Positions 1 to 8,743 of a stretch of DNA of 64,000 nt are shown piece by piece. Under the pieces are notes generated by a model. It was given only the letters and a program-made list of their open reading frames with translations, searched no databases and had not been told where the DNA came from. The stretch lies in contig JBBDZP010000053.1 of assembly GCA_040900105.1 (NCBI GenBank), forward strand, positions 11,474-75,473. The letters are read 5' to 3'. A program made the position numbers and the translations under genes. How positions within the stretch are numbered: the stretch's first letter is position 1; each line of letters opens with the position of its first letter. The stretch comes from JACPDD01 sp040900105 (GTDB lineage: Bacteria; Patescibacteriota; Microgenomatia; Levybacterales; UBA12049).

Positions 1-293
1 TCAAAGATATTTGTATCTATCAAAAGGCAGTTTCTCATTTGCGTTGCTGGATGAGAGCTACTGTATGCAATTCCTCCAACATCTGCTGCCAAATGCAAAA
101 TTACGTCAACTCCCTTGACAGTTTTTTTTGCATCTTCGTAAATTTTCAAATCGTAGTCTTTACTTCGGGGAACAACAATATTTTCTTGCGGCACTCCTCT
201 TTTCTCAATAAGGTTTTTAATGACGTGACTTCCTACAAATCCACTCCCTCCAGTCACAAGGACTTTCTTACCATTCCAGAAGCTGCCGGCCAT
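1..293 (-). CDS. GDP-L-fucose synthase-like SDR reductase/epimerase, 3' end cut by window edge
   Basis: Only the first ~97 residues are in the window; the gene runs off the left edge. Translating the minus strand from ATG at 293 gives an N-terminal Rossmann motif (VLVTGGSGFVGSH, about residues 11-23) and then LAADVGGI, close to the LAAxVGGI signature of GDP-L-fucose synthases (GDP-4-keto-6-deoxymannose 3,5-epimerase-4-reductases). The start lies 1 nt after the stop of the upstream dehydratase, so the two are probably co-transcribed. A GDP-mannose-4,6-dehydratase-like gene directly upstream supports the GDP-fucose assignment, but the catalytic Tyr/Lys lies outside the window, so another extended SDR is possible. 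Confidence 0.75.
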   Translation of the reverse strand, partial: MAGSFWNGKKVLVTGGSGFVGSHVIKNLIEKRGVPQENIVVPRSKDYDLKIYEDAKKTVKGVDVILHLAADVGGIAYSSSHPATQMRNCLLIDTNIF

Positions 294-294
294 T

Positions 295-1380
295 CTACCA
301 ATCTACCCTTCCTATCCATTTGTCTCTATTTTTTGCATACCATTTAATTGTCTTTCTTAACCCTTCTTCCCAGGAAAAATTAGGAGTCCAACCTGTAAGC
401 CTATTTAACTTCGCGTAGTCAACTCGGAGCTCCTCTACCTCGCTTTTCCCTATGCGTCCTCTTTTACCAGTGTCCTTATTTATCAATTTTTTACTTTTCC
501 AATACCCTTCTTCTCTTCCGATTTTTATAATAAGGTTATACCAATCTCCTATTGAGATTGTTTCTCCGTATCCGTAAACATACACTTCCCCTGGGTTACC
601 AAAAAGAGCTACGTTAATATGCCCCATCGCTCCGTCTTCAACAAAGCAGAAGTCCCTTTTTGGAGTGAGCGACCCAAGCTCTATAGTGTCTTTATCCAGA
701 GCCTGGGTAATAATAGTTCCCGTTATGAATCTGGGATTTTGACGGGGTCCATAGTTATTAAACATTCTGGTAACAACAGTGGGTACCCCATATGCACTGT
801 AAAAATTGCGGGTCAAAAAGTCGGCAGCAACTTTAGAAGTTGCGTAAATACTTTGAGGATTAAGAGGAGATTTCTCGTCCAGAATTAGACCTCCTTTTTT
901 ATCAAAACGGTATTGATTTTTCATTTCCGGATTAACGTTTCCATATTCTTCCGACGTACCAGCAGTATCAAGCTTAAATAAATCCAAATCCAAATCAACA
1001 ATTGTTTGCAAAAGGTTTAAAGTTCCAAGTGCATTTGTATTAAAAGTCTCATAAGATCTCCTCCAAGATTCTCCTACATGTGCTTGTGCTCCGAGATGAA
1101 AAATAATTGGCTTTTCTCCTCCTTCGTTCTTTATTATTTTAAGAACTTCTTTTATTGCCTGTTTATCGGTTAGATCCCCGTGATGTACCGTTATTTTGCC
1201 TCTAAGATGTGGGATATTATGGAGCATCCCTGAAGAAGTTGCCCTAATCAATATATGCACATTGGAACCATAATCTACCAATTTTTCGGTCAGATGAGAT
1301 GCTACAAATCCGTCCGCTCCCGTTATCAAAACCGCTCTGCCTTTAAGTATCTTTTGTATGTCCCGATCAGTTTTTTTCAT
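295..1380 (-). CDS. GDP-mannose 4,6-dehydratase-like extended SDR
   Basis: A 361-residue extended short-chain dehydrogenase. The NAD(P)-binding motif GADGFVASH is at residues 21-29 (GxxGxxA), catalytic Thr/Ser in GTSEEYG at 141-147, and catalytic YATSK at 179-183 (Tyr179, Lys183). The stretch MFNNYGPRQNPRFI is typical of GDP-mannose or related nucleotide-sugar 4,6-dehydratases. The family converts an NDP-hexose to its 4-keto-6-deoxy form in the cytoplasm. It lies between a DegT aminotransferase (overlap 14 bp) and a GDP-fucose-synthase-like gene, so the 4-keto product could be aminated (perosamine-type) or reduced (fucose-type). Substrate is inferred from neighbours; a CDP- or UDP-hexose dehydratase cannot be excluded. 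Confidence 0.8.
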   Translation of the reverse strand: MKKTDRDIQKILKGRAVLITGADGFVASHLTEKLVDYGSNVHILIRATSSGMLHNIPHLRGKITVHHGDLTDKQAIKEVLKIIKNEGGEKPIIFHLGAQAHVGESWRRSYETFNTNALGTLNLLQTIVDLDLDLFKLDTAGTSEEYGNVNPEMKNQYRFDKKGGLILDEKSPLNPQSIYATSKVAADFLTRNFYSAYGVPTVVTRMFNNYGPRQNPRFITGTIITQALDKDTIELGSLTPKRDFCFVEDGAMGHINVALFGNPGEVYVYGYGETISIGDWYNLIIKIGREEGYWKSKKLINKDTGKRGRIGKSEVEELRVDYAKLNRLTGWTPNFSWEEGLRKTIKWYAKNRDKWIGRVDW

Positions 1381-2449
1381 AAAATTCTTTTATGTGGACG
1401 CAAATTGAAATTATATCAGAATCTGAAAGAAAAGTAGAGGATGGAAGCCACAGGCCATGTACCGATGCCCAAAGTGAATTTGGAAACTTTTCCCCAGATT
1501 TATATGGTTTTGTTGTATGAATGGCCGGATAGAAAAGCCTTGTTCCAACATCTTTACTTTTTAAGTATTTCGACAGCTCAACAGGATCATCAACAATAAT
1601 ATCTATAAACCATGGAGAAGTTTCCCCCAAATCAGTATTAAGGAAAGATACTTTAGGCAAGCCCTCAAGCTGTTTTTTGTATAAGGAGTACATTTCTTTT
1701 TTCCTCTTCAACCGCCAGTCCAACTTTCTCATTTGCGCAATTCCCATTGCTGCTTGAATATCTGTAAACTTAAAGTTGTAGCCTATTTCATCATGATCTT
1801 GTGAGTTTCTATCTATCCTCCCAAAGTCTTTAATTCCTACAATCTTATCGCTAAGTTCCTTACTGTCTGTAACCAGAGCCCCACCCTGTCCGGTTGTTAT
1901 GACTTTTGGCGTGCTAAAGGAAAAACTTCCAATTTGTCCAAACGTTCCCAGGTGTTTTCCTTTGTAGTAACTTCCCAAAGCTTGAGCAGCGTCCTCAAGA
2001 ATAAAGAGATTATACTTCTTTCCAATTTCCATAAGTCTTTCCATATCAGGAGACCTACCATTAATAGGAACCGACATAATTACTTTTGTTTTTTTTGTTA
2101 TTTTTTCCTCAACTTGATCTAAATCAAGACATAAATTCTCCTTTTCTATATCAACAAAAACAGGCTTTGCTCCGGCCATTACGACTGCATTGGGGCTTGC
2201 TACCATTGTAAAATCCGGAACAATTACTTCATCTCCAGCTCCTATACCCAGAGCTTTTAATCCCGCGAATAAAGAAACCGTTCCGTTGGAAAAAGTGTGT
2301 GCGTAGCGACTGCCAACGAAGGCACTAATCTGATCCTCAAACTCTTTTGTTTTAGAAGCCTCCGTTATCCAGCCGGAGTCAAGAACTTTACTGATTTCTT
2401 CTTTTTCTTCTTCGCCAATCCATGGCTCCATTTGGTTAATTCTTTTCAT
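1367..2449 (-). CDS. DegT/DnrJ/EryC1/StrS-family sugar aminotransferase
   Basis: A 360-residue PLP-dependent sugar aminotransferase. Asp153 in LEDAAQALGS should pair with the pyridine nitrogen, and Lys182 in STPKVITTGQGG is the expected Schiff-base lysine, followed by the family-typical TGQGG. Length matches the family. These enzymes transfer an amino group, usually from glutamate, to a keto-sugar nucleotide in the cytoplasm. The 14 bp overlap with the 4,6-dehydratase-like gene suggests it acts on that 4-keto-6-deoxy product, as GDP-perosamine synthase does; this is context-based inference. A second, divergent family member lies at 10079-11254. Confidence 0.87.
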   Translation of the reverse strand: MKRINQMEPWIGEEEKEEISKVLDSGWITEASKTKEFEDQISAFVGSRYAHTFSNGTVSLFAGLKALGIGAGDEVIVPDFTMVASPNAVVMAGAKPVFVDIEKENLCLDLDQVEEKITKKTKVIMSVPINGRSPDMERLMEIGKKYNLFILEDAAQALGSYYKGKHLGTFGQIGSFSFSTPKVITTGQGGALVTDSKELSDKIVGIKDFGRIDRNSQDHDEIGYNFKFTDIQAAMGIAQMRKLDWRLKRKKEMYSLYKKQLEGLPKVSFLNTDLGETSPWFIDIIVDDPVELSKYLKSKDVGTRLFYPAIHTTKPYKSGEKFPNSLWASVHGLWLPSSTFLSDSDIISICVHIKEFYEKN

Positions 2450-2452
2450 GAG

Positions 2453-3433
2453 TTAAGAAAGTACATCTTCGTTTAGCCAAGAGGTATATCTTTCATCATA
2501 TAAATTGCTAAAAACGTTATTTTTGACTGCCCAGAACATCTCATCAATCCCATCTGTTACTTTCCTTTTAGGAACAAAGCCCAGTACTCTTTTTATTTTT
2601 TCGAAAGAAACTCTATAGTCTCTATTATCCGGAAGTCCCCCTTGCTTATCAACAATGACATCAGGCACATATTTTTTGATTATATTCACAAGCTCTATCT
2701 TTTGATAATTTTCAGTCCCTACATTAAAAATCTCACTCTCCACCTTTGTCCCATCGGCATCTAATACGGCAATTAGAGCCTCGGCGGCATCTTCCGTGTG
2801 GGTATATGGTCTCCATGCCTCTTCCTTGTAAAGAAGTAGTCTTTTCTTTACAAATGCTTCCCTAACCATTTCATTAATAAGCAAGTTAAAGCGCATGCGC
2901 GGAGAGAGTCCAAAAATTGTTGCAAGCCTCAAAATTGTTACAGAGAATTTATCATTGGATAGTTTAAGGAGATCCTTCTCCGCATCTATTTTAGTTTCTG
3001 CGTATAAAGACAGTGCGTTAAGGGGAGATTCTTCTGTTGCCAAATCATTTAAGTTCGATACACCATAGTTGCTGCACGTTGAGGAGAATATGAATCTCTT
3101 TATTCCTTTTTCTCTAGCAACTTCTGCCACACGAACAGTTGACTCATGGTTAATTTGTTTTGTTAAAATAGGATTGGGACTACAAGCAGGTTCGCCTACC
3201 AAAGCTGCCAGATGGAAAACCGCATCTATTCCCTCAAATGAGTCGGATAATGTCTCTACTTTCCTAACATCTGCTTTGATAAAGGTAAATTTTTTGTTGT
3301 AGATAAATGGTAGTATGCTTTCTCCGCCAAACATTAATGCGTCCAGTACGGTAGCTTCATGTCCTCTTTCCAAAAGTTTGCCTACTAATACACTGCCCAA
3401 GTATCCGGCTCCGCCGGTAACTAATATTTTCAT
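2453..3433 (-). CDS. NAD-dependent epimerase/dehydratase (extended SDR)
   Basis: A 326-residue extended SDR starting MKILVTGGAGYLGS, with the nucleotide-binding GGAGYLG at 7-13, SST at 117-119 and catalytic YAETK at 144-148. The open frame continues 126 bp upstream, but that part is not protein-like and sits inside the preceding GT2 gene. The ATG at 3433 overlaps that gene's TGA as ATGA, which fixes the start. The C-terminal half (RDYRVSFEKIKRVLGF) resembles nucleotide-sugar epimerases of the GalE/RmlB group. The specific substrate is not recognisable; the adjacent dehydratase and aminotransferase suggest nucleotide-sugar modification. Confidence 0.85.
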   Translation of the reverse strand: MKILVTGGAGYLGSVLVGKLLERGHEATVLDALMFGGESILPFIYNKKFTFIKADVRKVETLSDSFEGIDAVFHLAALVGEPACSPNPILTKQINHESTVRVAEVAREKGIKRFIFSSTCSNYGVSNLNDLATEESPLNALSLYAETKIDAEKDLLKLSNDKFSVTILRLATIFGLSPRMRFNLLINEMVREAFVKKRLLLYKEEAWRPYTHTEDAAEALIAVLDADGTKVESEIFNVGTENYQKIELVNIIKKYVPDVIVDKQGGLPDNRDYRVSFEKIKRVLGFVPKRKVTDGIDEMFWAVKNNVFSNLYDERYTSWLNEDVLS

Positions 3434-4269
3434 TTCCTGTTGCCTCTTTTCCGAGTTAATATTCCTTTTATAAATCCAATAAATCCGGCTGCTTGTTCGC
3501 CAAGCAACATTATCATCATACCAAAAGTGAGCTTGGGATTTCTTGTCAAAAGTTTCCAATTCCTATAGAAAGCGGGCCTTAAAAGATAAATAACCTGCTG
3601 GGCGGTAAGTTTGACAGGGTGATCATTGCTTAGATAATCAGGAACTTTCAAACCGTAATAATACTTTTTCTTCATAAGAGTAAGTAAGGACACCCTCCCT
3701 TCATCATGAGATATAAAACTTTTCACTCTTCCGATTCTATATTTTTTTTTGATTCTCTGGGGCAGGTCCCAATCTTCCGGCCCTGTTATTTTCTTATCGT
3801 ACCCTCCAAACTCCCAAAAAACTTCCTTTTTAAAAAATCTTGCGGCTTCAATAGACGAATCACCTTCATAGAGACTTCTCTCAAATGCTTTAACTTTTGT
3901 CCAGTATCCTTCCCCTACGGACTTCTCCGGAATAACAACAGCGCCGACTTGACTAATTTCCATCTTCTTAGCACATTCCATTACTACGTTTTTTGTTAAG
4001 ATCATATCTGCGTCTATGAATAATAGATACTCACCCTTTGCTTTTCTGGCGCCGAAATTTCTCTGAGCGCTCCTTTCGGGACCAAAGTTATAGACGTATT
4101 TTGTATATTTCCTAGATATTTGCTTCGTCCCATCAGACGAATTATTGTCAACAACGATTACCTCTAATTTTCTATAAGATTGTTGAGAGATACTCTTAAG
4201 ACATGCACCTATGTGACTTTGCTCATTTTTAGTAGTCACAACAATAGAGACAAGGGGATTATTTGACAT
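3430..4269 (-). CDS. GT2-family glycosyltransferase with C-terminal hydrophobic segment
   Basis: A 279-residue GT-A-fold family 2 glycosyltransferase: N-terminal VSIVVTTKNE, then VVDNNSSDGT at 39-48, and the DXD-type metal/nucleotide site DAD at 86-88. GPEDWDL downstream supplies the acidic ED of the acceptor side. The tail is hydrophobic and may sit on the membrane. A GTG start at 4290 is possible in frame, but a perfect TATAAT overlaps it, so ATG at 4269 is preferred. It heads the minus-strand sugar operon running to the window edge and overlaps the next gene by ATGA. It transfers a sugar from an NDP donor; the acceptor is unknown. Confidence 0.85.
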   Translation of the reverse strand: MSNNPLVSIVVTTKNEQSHIGACLKSISQQSYRKLEVIVVDNNSSDGTKQISRKYTKYVYNFGPERSAQRNFGARKAKGEYLLFIDADMILTKNVVMECAKKMEISQVGAVVIPEKSVGEGYWTKVKAFERSLYEGDSSIEAARFFKKEVFWEFGGYDKKITGPEDWDLPQRIKKKYRIGRVKSFISHDEGRVSLLTLMKKKYYYGLKVPDYLSNDHPVKLTAQQVIYLLRPAFYRNWKLLTRNPKLTFGMMIMLLGEQAAGFIGFIKGILTRKRGNRK

Positions 4270-4289
4270 AATTATTGGATTATTATACA
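4263..4289 (+). promoter_or_regulatory. Candidate promoter for the plus-strand DUF5667/GtrB pair
   Basis: Perfect -35 TTGACA at 4263-4268, a 15 bp spacer and TATACA at 4284-4289. It reads toward the ATG at 4305 and overlaps the divergent promoter of the minus operon. A GAGG at 4297-4300 lies 4 nt before the ATG and could be a ribosome-binding site. The spacer is shorter than ideal. Confidence 0.4.
4282..4287 (-). promoter_or_regulatory. -10 promoter element for the minus-strand sugar operon
   Basis: A perfect TATAAT on the minus strand, preceded by TG, ends 12 nt before the ATG at 4269. No good -35 hexamer lies 17 nt upstream. If used, the mRNA leader would be only about 5 nt. It also argues against the GTG start at 4290, which would lie on the promoter itself. 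Confidence 0.45.
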
Positions 4290-4304
4290 CTATCTTGAGG
4301 CTAA

Positions 4305-4868
4305 ATGAAAAACGTATTTATATTTCTCGCACTCTCGATTGTTGTTCTTTTCTCTACAGGAACTGCCTTGGGAAAAGAAACTCTTGAGGAAGTGATAGAT
4401 ATTTCGAGCAAATCGGCTACAATAAAATACGATCTGGCATACCCTGGAATCTTACCCAACAATCCACTTTACAAATTAAAGGTTCTTAGAGACAAGATAA
4501 CAGCACTGCTTATAAGTGACCCCTTGAAACGGGCAGAATTCTATCTTCTCCAAACAGATAAGGGAATTTTGGCAACTGCTATGCTTGTTGATAAAGGTGA
4601 AGCAAAATTAGCGGGAGAGACGGCTCTTAAAACCGAACACAACATGACCTTGCTTACTTACGAACTTAAGAGAATTACAAAAAAACCCAATTCCGATTTT
4701 ATAAATAAATTGAAAACGGCATCTTTAAAACATCAGGAAGTCTTGAGTTCCTTGATTGAACGAGTGGCTCCGGATGAGCAGAAGACATTCACTACGGTAG
4801 TCAACTTTTCAAAAACAAATCTAGAGACCATAGAAAAATTTGAAAAAAAGAAGTTCTTGGCAAACTAA
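4305..4868 (+). CDS. Secreted DUF5667-like protein
   Basis: A 187-residue protein with an N-terminal signal peptide (hydrophobic core about 4-20) and an exported, mostly helical, charged domain. The segment YPGILPNNPLYKLKVLRD (about 46-63) resembles the start of DUF5667, a domain common in Patescibacteria exported proteins, usually written LPdsplYxLK. No catalytic motif is visible and the function is unknown. It is the first gene of a two-gene plus-strand unit: its TAA shares one base with the ATG of the following GT2, so translation is probably coupled. A second protein of similar architecture is at 22079-22606. Confidence 0.75.
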   Translation: MKNVFIFLALSIVVLFSTGTALGKETLEEVIDISSKSATIKYDLAYPGILPNNPLYKLKVLRDKITALLISDPLKRAEFYLLQTDKGILATAMLVDKGEAKLAGETALKTEHNMTLLTYELKRITKKPNSDFINKLKTASLKHQEVLSSLIERVAPDEQKTFTTVVNFSKTNLETIEKFEKKKFLAN

Positions 4869-5794
4869 TGATTTCTTATTCTATAGTTATCCCCGTAAAG
4901 GATGAGGCAGAATCAATTCCTACTCTCTATAAAGAAATAAAAGAAGTCTTCGATAAGCTAAATAGACAATATGAGATTATTTTTATTGATGATGGATCAA
5001 CAGATAAGTCTTCTCATATAATATCTACTCTGCAAAAAACCGATAGGAATATCAACCTAGTTAAGTTTAGGGCCAATTTTGGCAAGTCAAAGGCTTTATC
5101 TGCTGGTTTTAGTGAGACAAAGGGAGAGTTGATCATAATAATGGATGCAGACCTTCAGGATGATCCGAGAGATGTTCTTAAACTTCTTACAAAAATAGAT
5201 GATGGTTATGATTTAGTGTCTGGGTGGAGAAAAAATAGAGCCGACAGCTTAACAAAGCGTGTCTCAAGTTATCTTTTCAACAGAGGAACCTCTTTCATTT
5301 CGGGAGTTAAGATTCATGATTTTAACTGTGGACTTAAGGCTTTTAAAAAAGAGGTGGCAGATGAATTATTTCTTCATGGCGAATTGCACAGATTTATTCC
5401 GGTACTTGCTAAAAAGAGGAAATTTAAGGTAACGGAAATAGAGGTAAATAATAGACCAAGAAAATTCGGTGAATCAAAATTTGGAAAGTTGGGAATTGCA
5501 AGAGGATGGAAAGGAATGCTGGACCTTCTAACAGCAATTTTTATAACTGACTACTTAGACAAACCTGCTCATTTTTTTGGGGCAATAGGATTAAGTTTTT
5601 TTTCTATTGGATTTTTGATGGATTTATATGTAAGTTACATAAAATTGACAACAGGAACAACCCAGGGAAGACTTCCATTACTTCTTGCAGGAGTATTATT
5701 TATTTTGCTTGGTATTCAATTAATATCAACCGGTCTTATTGCGGAAATGATGTCTCACTATCTTTCTTTAAGAAAAAAAAGCAGCTTAAGATAA
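4868..5794 (+). CDS. GtrB/DPM1-type GT2 (polyprenyl-phosphate glycosyltransferase) with two C-terminal TM helices
   Basis: A 308-residue GT2. The catalytic domain shows SIVIPVKDEAESI, FIDDGSTD (Asp41-Asp42), and DADLQDDP at 93-100, the signature of dolichyl/undecaprenyl-phosphate sugar synthases. Two hydrophobic stretches at about 233-255 and 265-292 match the paired TM helices of GtrB/YfdH/ArnC-like enzymes. The family moves glucose, mannose or a modified pentose from an NDP donor to polyprenyl phosphate on the cytoplasmic face. Such a donor is what the many GT-C enzymes of this window would need. The sugar cannot be read from sequence. It is coupled to the DUF5667-like gene and convergent with the GT-C gene at 5817. 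Confidence 0.88.
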   Translation: MISYSIVIPVKDEAESIPTLYKEIKEVFDKLNRQYEIIFIDDGSTDKSSHIISTLQKTDRNINLVKFRANFGKSKALSAGFSETKGELIIIMDADLQDDPRDVLKLLTKIDDGYDLVSGWRKNRADSLTKRVSSYLFNRGTSFISGVKIHDFNCGLKAFKKEVADELFLHGELHRFIPVLAKKRKFKVTEIEVNNRPRKFGESKFGKLGIARGWKGMLDLLTAIFITDYLDKPAHFFGAIGLSFFSIGFLMDLYVSYIKLTTGTTQGRLPLLLAGVLFILLGIQLISTGLIAEMMSHYLSLRKKSSLR

Positions 5795-5816
5795 TCCTTC
5801 AAGGGAATAATTCTTT

Positions 5817-7889
5817 CTACTTAAATCCGTAAATTTTAATATTCTCAACAATCTTAAAACATGAATTTTCATCGTAGAAATTGATTCTTATATATTTAAT
5901 GTTTTTATTTGCGAAATAATATATATATTCATTATTCTTCTGATATGTCGGAAAATAAAGTAAGACTCCTTGATCAGAAAGACTGTAATCAAGAACATCC
6001 CATGAGAGATTGTCCTCTGAAACCTCTATGGAACCTTCTTTTTCCTTAGCACATTCTCCGCTGAATCTTAATCTCATTTCTGTCATGTAATAATTTTTAT
6101 CAAGCTCAATTGCCAGAGTATTTTCTTCAAGATGGTGCGACGGGTTCTCCTGCAATAAGAATGTGTCCTTGTACTCCTCTCGGGTATGTTCTGTGTCATT
6201 TTTCCATATCTTTAAAATTGACACGCCATCTACATCAACTTGATAAACCGGAATTAAAAAATTATTCAGATACTGTAGGAAGTATTCATCTTCATATCCG
6301 CTATTATGTGTCAGGCCGATAATATATTCTCCTTTTCTTTGCATGGCGCTTCTGTAAAGATTTGAATGAGCGATATCCTCTCTAAATAGAGTCTCCGGAA
6401 TATTTGCCCCCGATCCAAAATTAATTGCTACTTTAGCATTTTTTTCCGCATTCGCGTTTATCCAGCGGACCGCTTGTCTGTATGGATTACCCATGCTATC
6501 TCCCCAACCTGGCAGACTTTTATCTCTTGCTCCCTTAAGTCCTCCAATAATAGGATTAAAATAAACATCTTCATTAGGATGAATTGATATAAGCTTAAAA
6601 GTTATGGGAAGAAATGTAAGAATGATAACAAATTGCAGTAGAAATAATGGCTTAATAGCTAGATGGCTAAATAGTTTTGATTTTCTAACAATGTAGCTAT
6701 GCAATACGGTAACCATGTAACTTGCTCCAATTCCACAAAGAATTGCCATTGCCGGAATATATTCCATAATTTGCCTTACTCCTCCATAGATGCCAGCATT
6801 AGGTATAGAAACTCTAAGTATTGGAAAGAGAAACCAGAGTAATACAAGAAGGGAGAACTTTTGCTTCTCTTTAATTCCCTTAGTAAATATATAAAATATT
6901 CCCAATGAGGAGAAAAATAGCATTACCAAAGGAGTCGTGTACAAAACCAATTGCACAGCATATGTATTAATTCTAAAAATCGTTAGAAATCTTGGATCAA
7001 AACCAGTGTCAATGCCTATACCCTTATAATAACCTACTACATCCATAAACTTTTCTATTGGAGATGGCCATAGAAAAGGCCACGATGCAACAAAGATTGA
7101 AGACGCAACTGCTATGTACAAGAAAAGGGAAGGGATAAGGAAAGTGAATTTTTTTAGTTTCTGTCTGAATGAATACAGATAAATGAGCGTCCAAGGTAAA
7201 ATTATAAAAGGCAAAAATACTGCATTAAATTTTGTACCCCATGCAAATCCAAAAAATACAGATGAGGCAATCATCCATTTAATGCTTCTTCTTGTTAAGC
7301 CTTCATAGAAGGCGATTATAGTCAATGAATAGAATACAGTTTCAGGAATATCTTTTATGTTATTATGTGCTTCTCCAAGAAATATTGGGTGCAAAGATAG
7401 GGATAGAAAAGCAACAAGTCCTGCAAAAAAACCCCAGTATTTTGAAGTCCACCAAAAAATTACCCCTACAAGAATTGCAGCAAGAAACAGACTATACACA
7501 TGGTACGATTCCACATCGCTAATAAATCCTAACTTCTGGAAAAGGACCAGATTAAAAAAAGATGCAAAAATGTCCGATAAGGGAGGGTGTCCTCCATCTT
7601 TCTCCATAAAAAATTTAAAATTTATTCCGTTATCCATGTATATGCTTCTCCTGTATATCTCGCTTCTTTCTTTATTAACGGGACTAAAGAACAAGGTATC
7701 GTCTTTTTGGGAGTACTTGGAAACTTGCGGTAAATCCCTATAATCCTTATTGCCTGTTAGGAAGTAATGTAAATATGCTTGCCCTCTATAAAAATGCGTT
7801 GCCTCATCCCAATTTGGATTGTAATGAGGCAATACATAAAGACCAGCTATGAAAAACAGAAAGCCAAAGATAAGTGCAGTTTTTTTCAT
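5817..7889 (-). CDS. Large PMT/ArnT-like GT-C glycosyltransferase with possible discoidin-like C-terminal domain
   Basis: A 690-residue polytopic protein. After TM1 comes NWDEATH (Asp28-Glu29), the acidic pair of the first extracytoplasmic loop in PMT/ArnT-like GT-C enzymes. DGGHPPLSDIF at 98-108 and HNNIKDIPET at 175-184 are further family-like motifs. About 10 TM helices precede a soluble tail from about residue 480. The last ~100 residues (alternating strands, SVSEDNLSWDVL-like and KYIRINFYDENSC) look like an F5/8 discoidin-type carbohydrate-binding module, which is a weak call. The family takes sugars from polyprenyl phosphate to outside acceptors. It has its own candidate promoter at 7951-7980. 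Confidence 0.82.
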   Translation of the reverse strand: MKKTALIFGFLFFIAGLYVLPHYNPNWDEATHFYRGQAYLHYFLTGNKDYRDLPQVSKYSQKDDTLFFSPVNKERSEIYRRSIYMDNGINFKFFMEKDGGHPPLSDIFASFFNLVLFQKLGFISDVESYHVYSLFLAAILVGVIFWWTSKYWGFFAGLVAFLSLSLHPIFLGEAHNNIKDIPETVFYSLTIIAFYEGLTRRSIKWMIASSVFFGFAWGTKFNAVFLPFIILPWTLIYLYSFRQKLKKFTFLIPSLFLYIAVASSIFVASWPFLWPSPIEKFMDVVGYYKGIGIDTGFDPRFLTIFRINTYAVQLVLYTTPLVMLFFSSLGIFYIFTKGIKEKQKFSLLVLLWFLFPILRVSIPNAGIYGGVRQIMEYIPAMAILCGIGASYMVTVLHSYIVRKSKLFSHLAIKPLFLLQFVIILTFLPITFKLISIHPNEDVYFNPIIGGLKGARDKSLPGWGDSMGNPYRQAVRWINANAEKNAKVAINFGSGANIPETLFREDIAHSNLYRSAMQRKGEYIIGLTHNSGYEDEYFLQYLNNFLIPVYQVDVDGVSILKIWKNDTEHTREEYKDTFLLQENPSHHLEENTLAIELDKNYYMTEMRLRFSGECAKEKEGSIEVSEDNLSWDVLDYSLSDQGVLLYFPTYQKNNEYIYYFANKNIKYIRINFYDENSCFKIVENIKIYGFK

Positions 7890-7950
7890 TTCAAGACTCA
7901 GCGGGGAAAGACATTGTGGCGCTAGTGCTCTTTCTGTAGATCATTAAATC

Positions 7951-7980
7951 ATAATACCACAACATTCTTTTGGAAAACAA
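7951..7980 (-). promoter_or_regulatory. Candidate promoter for the 690-residue GT-C gene
   Basis: In the 97-127 bp divergent gap the minus strand carries TTGTTT (7975-7980), an 18 bp spacer and TATTAT (7951-7956). The predicted start of transcription leaves a leader of about 55 nt, longer than for other candidate promoters here. Confidence 0.35.
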
Positions 7981-8016
7981 GTTTTTATGTTAAAATTGAC
8001 AATAAGGTACAACCAT

Positions 8017-8742
8017 ATGAAAACAAGCACTTCCAACTATTGGAATAAAATCGGAGAATCTTACGCTTCGGCCTGGAGTTATAATGGAAGGCAATACGTT
8101 TCCGATCAAGAACTACAATTTTTAAAAAATTCTATTAAAAAATATTTAACCAAAAAGGAACATGCGGTCAAAGCGCTCGATTTAGGTTGCGGGGCGGGGA
8201 GAATACTTTCCGCACTAGAGAACGTTAAAACAATAGATACTCTTATGGGCATAGATTTTTCTGATGAGATGCTTCTCTATTGCAAACAAAGATTTATAAA
8301 TTCAAAAAAAATAAAAAAGCTCATTCATCATGATATCTCAAAAAAACTCCCATTTCAAAATGAAACCTTTGACGCTGTCACAAGCTTTCGGGCAGTTAAG
8401 TATAATATGAATTGGAAAGATATCATAAAGGAGTGCGAACGAATCCTTAAAAAGGGCGGTATATTCATTTTTGATATGCCAAATATAAATTCGATCAACC
8501 GACTTTCAAACATCGAGGTAGCTATACATAAAACTACACTCAAAGAGCTGAAGCAAACGCTTGAAAAAACTGGTTTTGAGATTATGGAAATCAAAGGCGG
8601 ACCTATCCTCCCAGGATTCCTTTACGATACAATTAAAGGACCCATTCTTAATGGGGCGATATCCGGTGAAAAGTTTTTTAAAATAATTTTTGGAGAAATA
8701 TTTTTATCGCGCTTTATTTATATTGCTTGCCGTAAAATTTAA
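8017..8742 (+). CDS. Class I SAM-dependent methyltransferase
   Basis: A 241-residue methyltransferase. Motif I is VKALDLGCGAGR at 51-62 and the acidic end of strand 2 is MGIDFSDEM (Asp80). A post-I block (FDAVTSFRAVKY) and a KKGGIFIFDMPN strand follow the type-11 pattern. The family methylates small molecules or sugars with SAM in the cytoplasm. In-frame ATG at 7987 would add ten residues; ATG at 8017 is preferred because AAGG lies about 10 nt upstream and the protein then begins with the usual NYWNKIGESY. It stands alone on the plus strand among glycan genes and ends 1 nt from the convergent sulfatase-fold gene. A glycan O-methyltransferase role is inferred. Confidence 0.82.
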   Translation: MKTSTSNYWNKIGESYASAWSYNGRQYVSDQELQFLKNSIKKYLTKKEHAVKALDLGCGAGRILSALENVKTIDTLMGIDFSDEMLLYCKQRFINSKKIKKLIHHDISKKLPFQNETFDAVTSFRAVKYNMNWKDIIKECERILKKGGIFIFDMPNINSINRLSNIEVAIHKTTLKELKQTLEKTGFEIMEIKGGPILPGFLYDTIKGPILNGAISGEKFFKIIFGEIFLSRFIYIACRKI

Positions 8743-8743
8743 C

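Noticed and set aside
39..347. 102-residue plus-strand frame at the left edge
   Set aside because: It is antisense to the GDP-fucose-synthase-like gene and has no recognisable protein pattern.
3434..3559. N-terminal extension of the SDR gene at 2453
   Set aside because: The extra 42 residues lie inside the GT2 gene and precede the normal MKILVTGG start; the ATGA overlap marks the real start.
5795..5816. Bidirectional terminator in the 22 bp convergent gap
   Set aside because: No inverted repeat or U-run is present.
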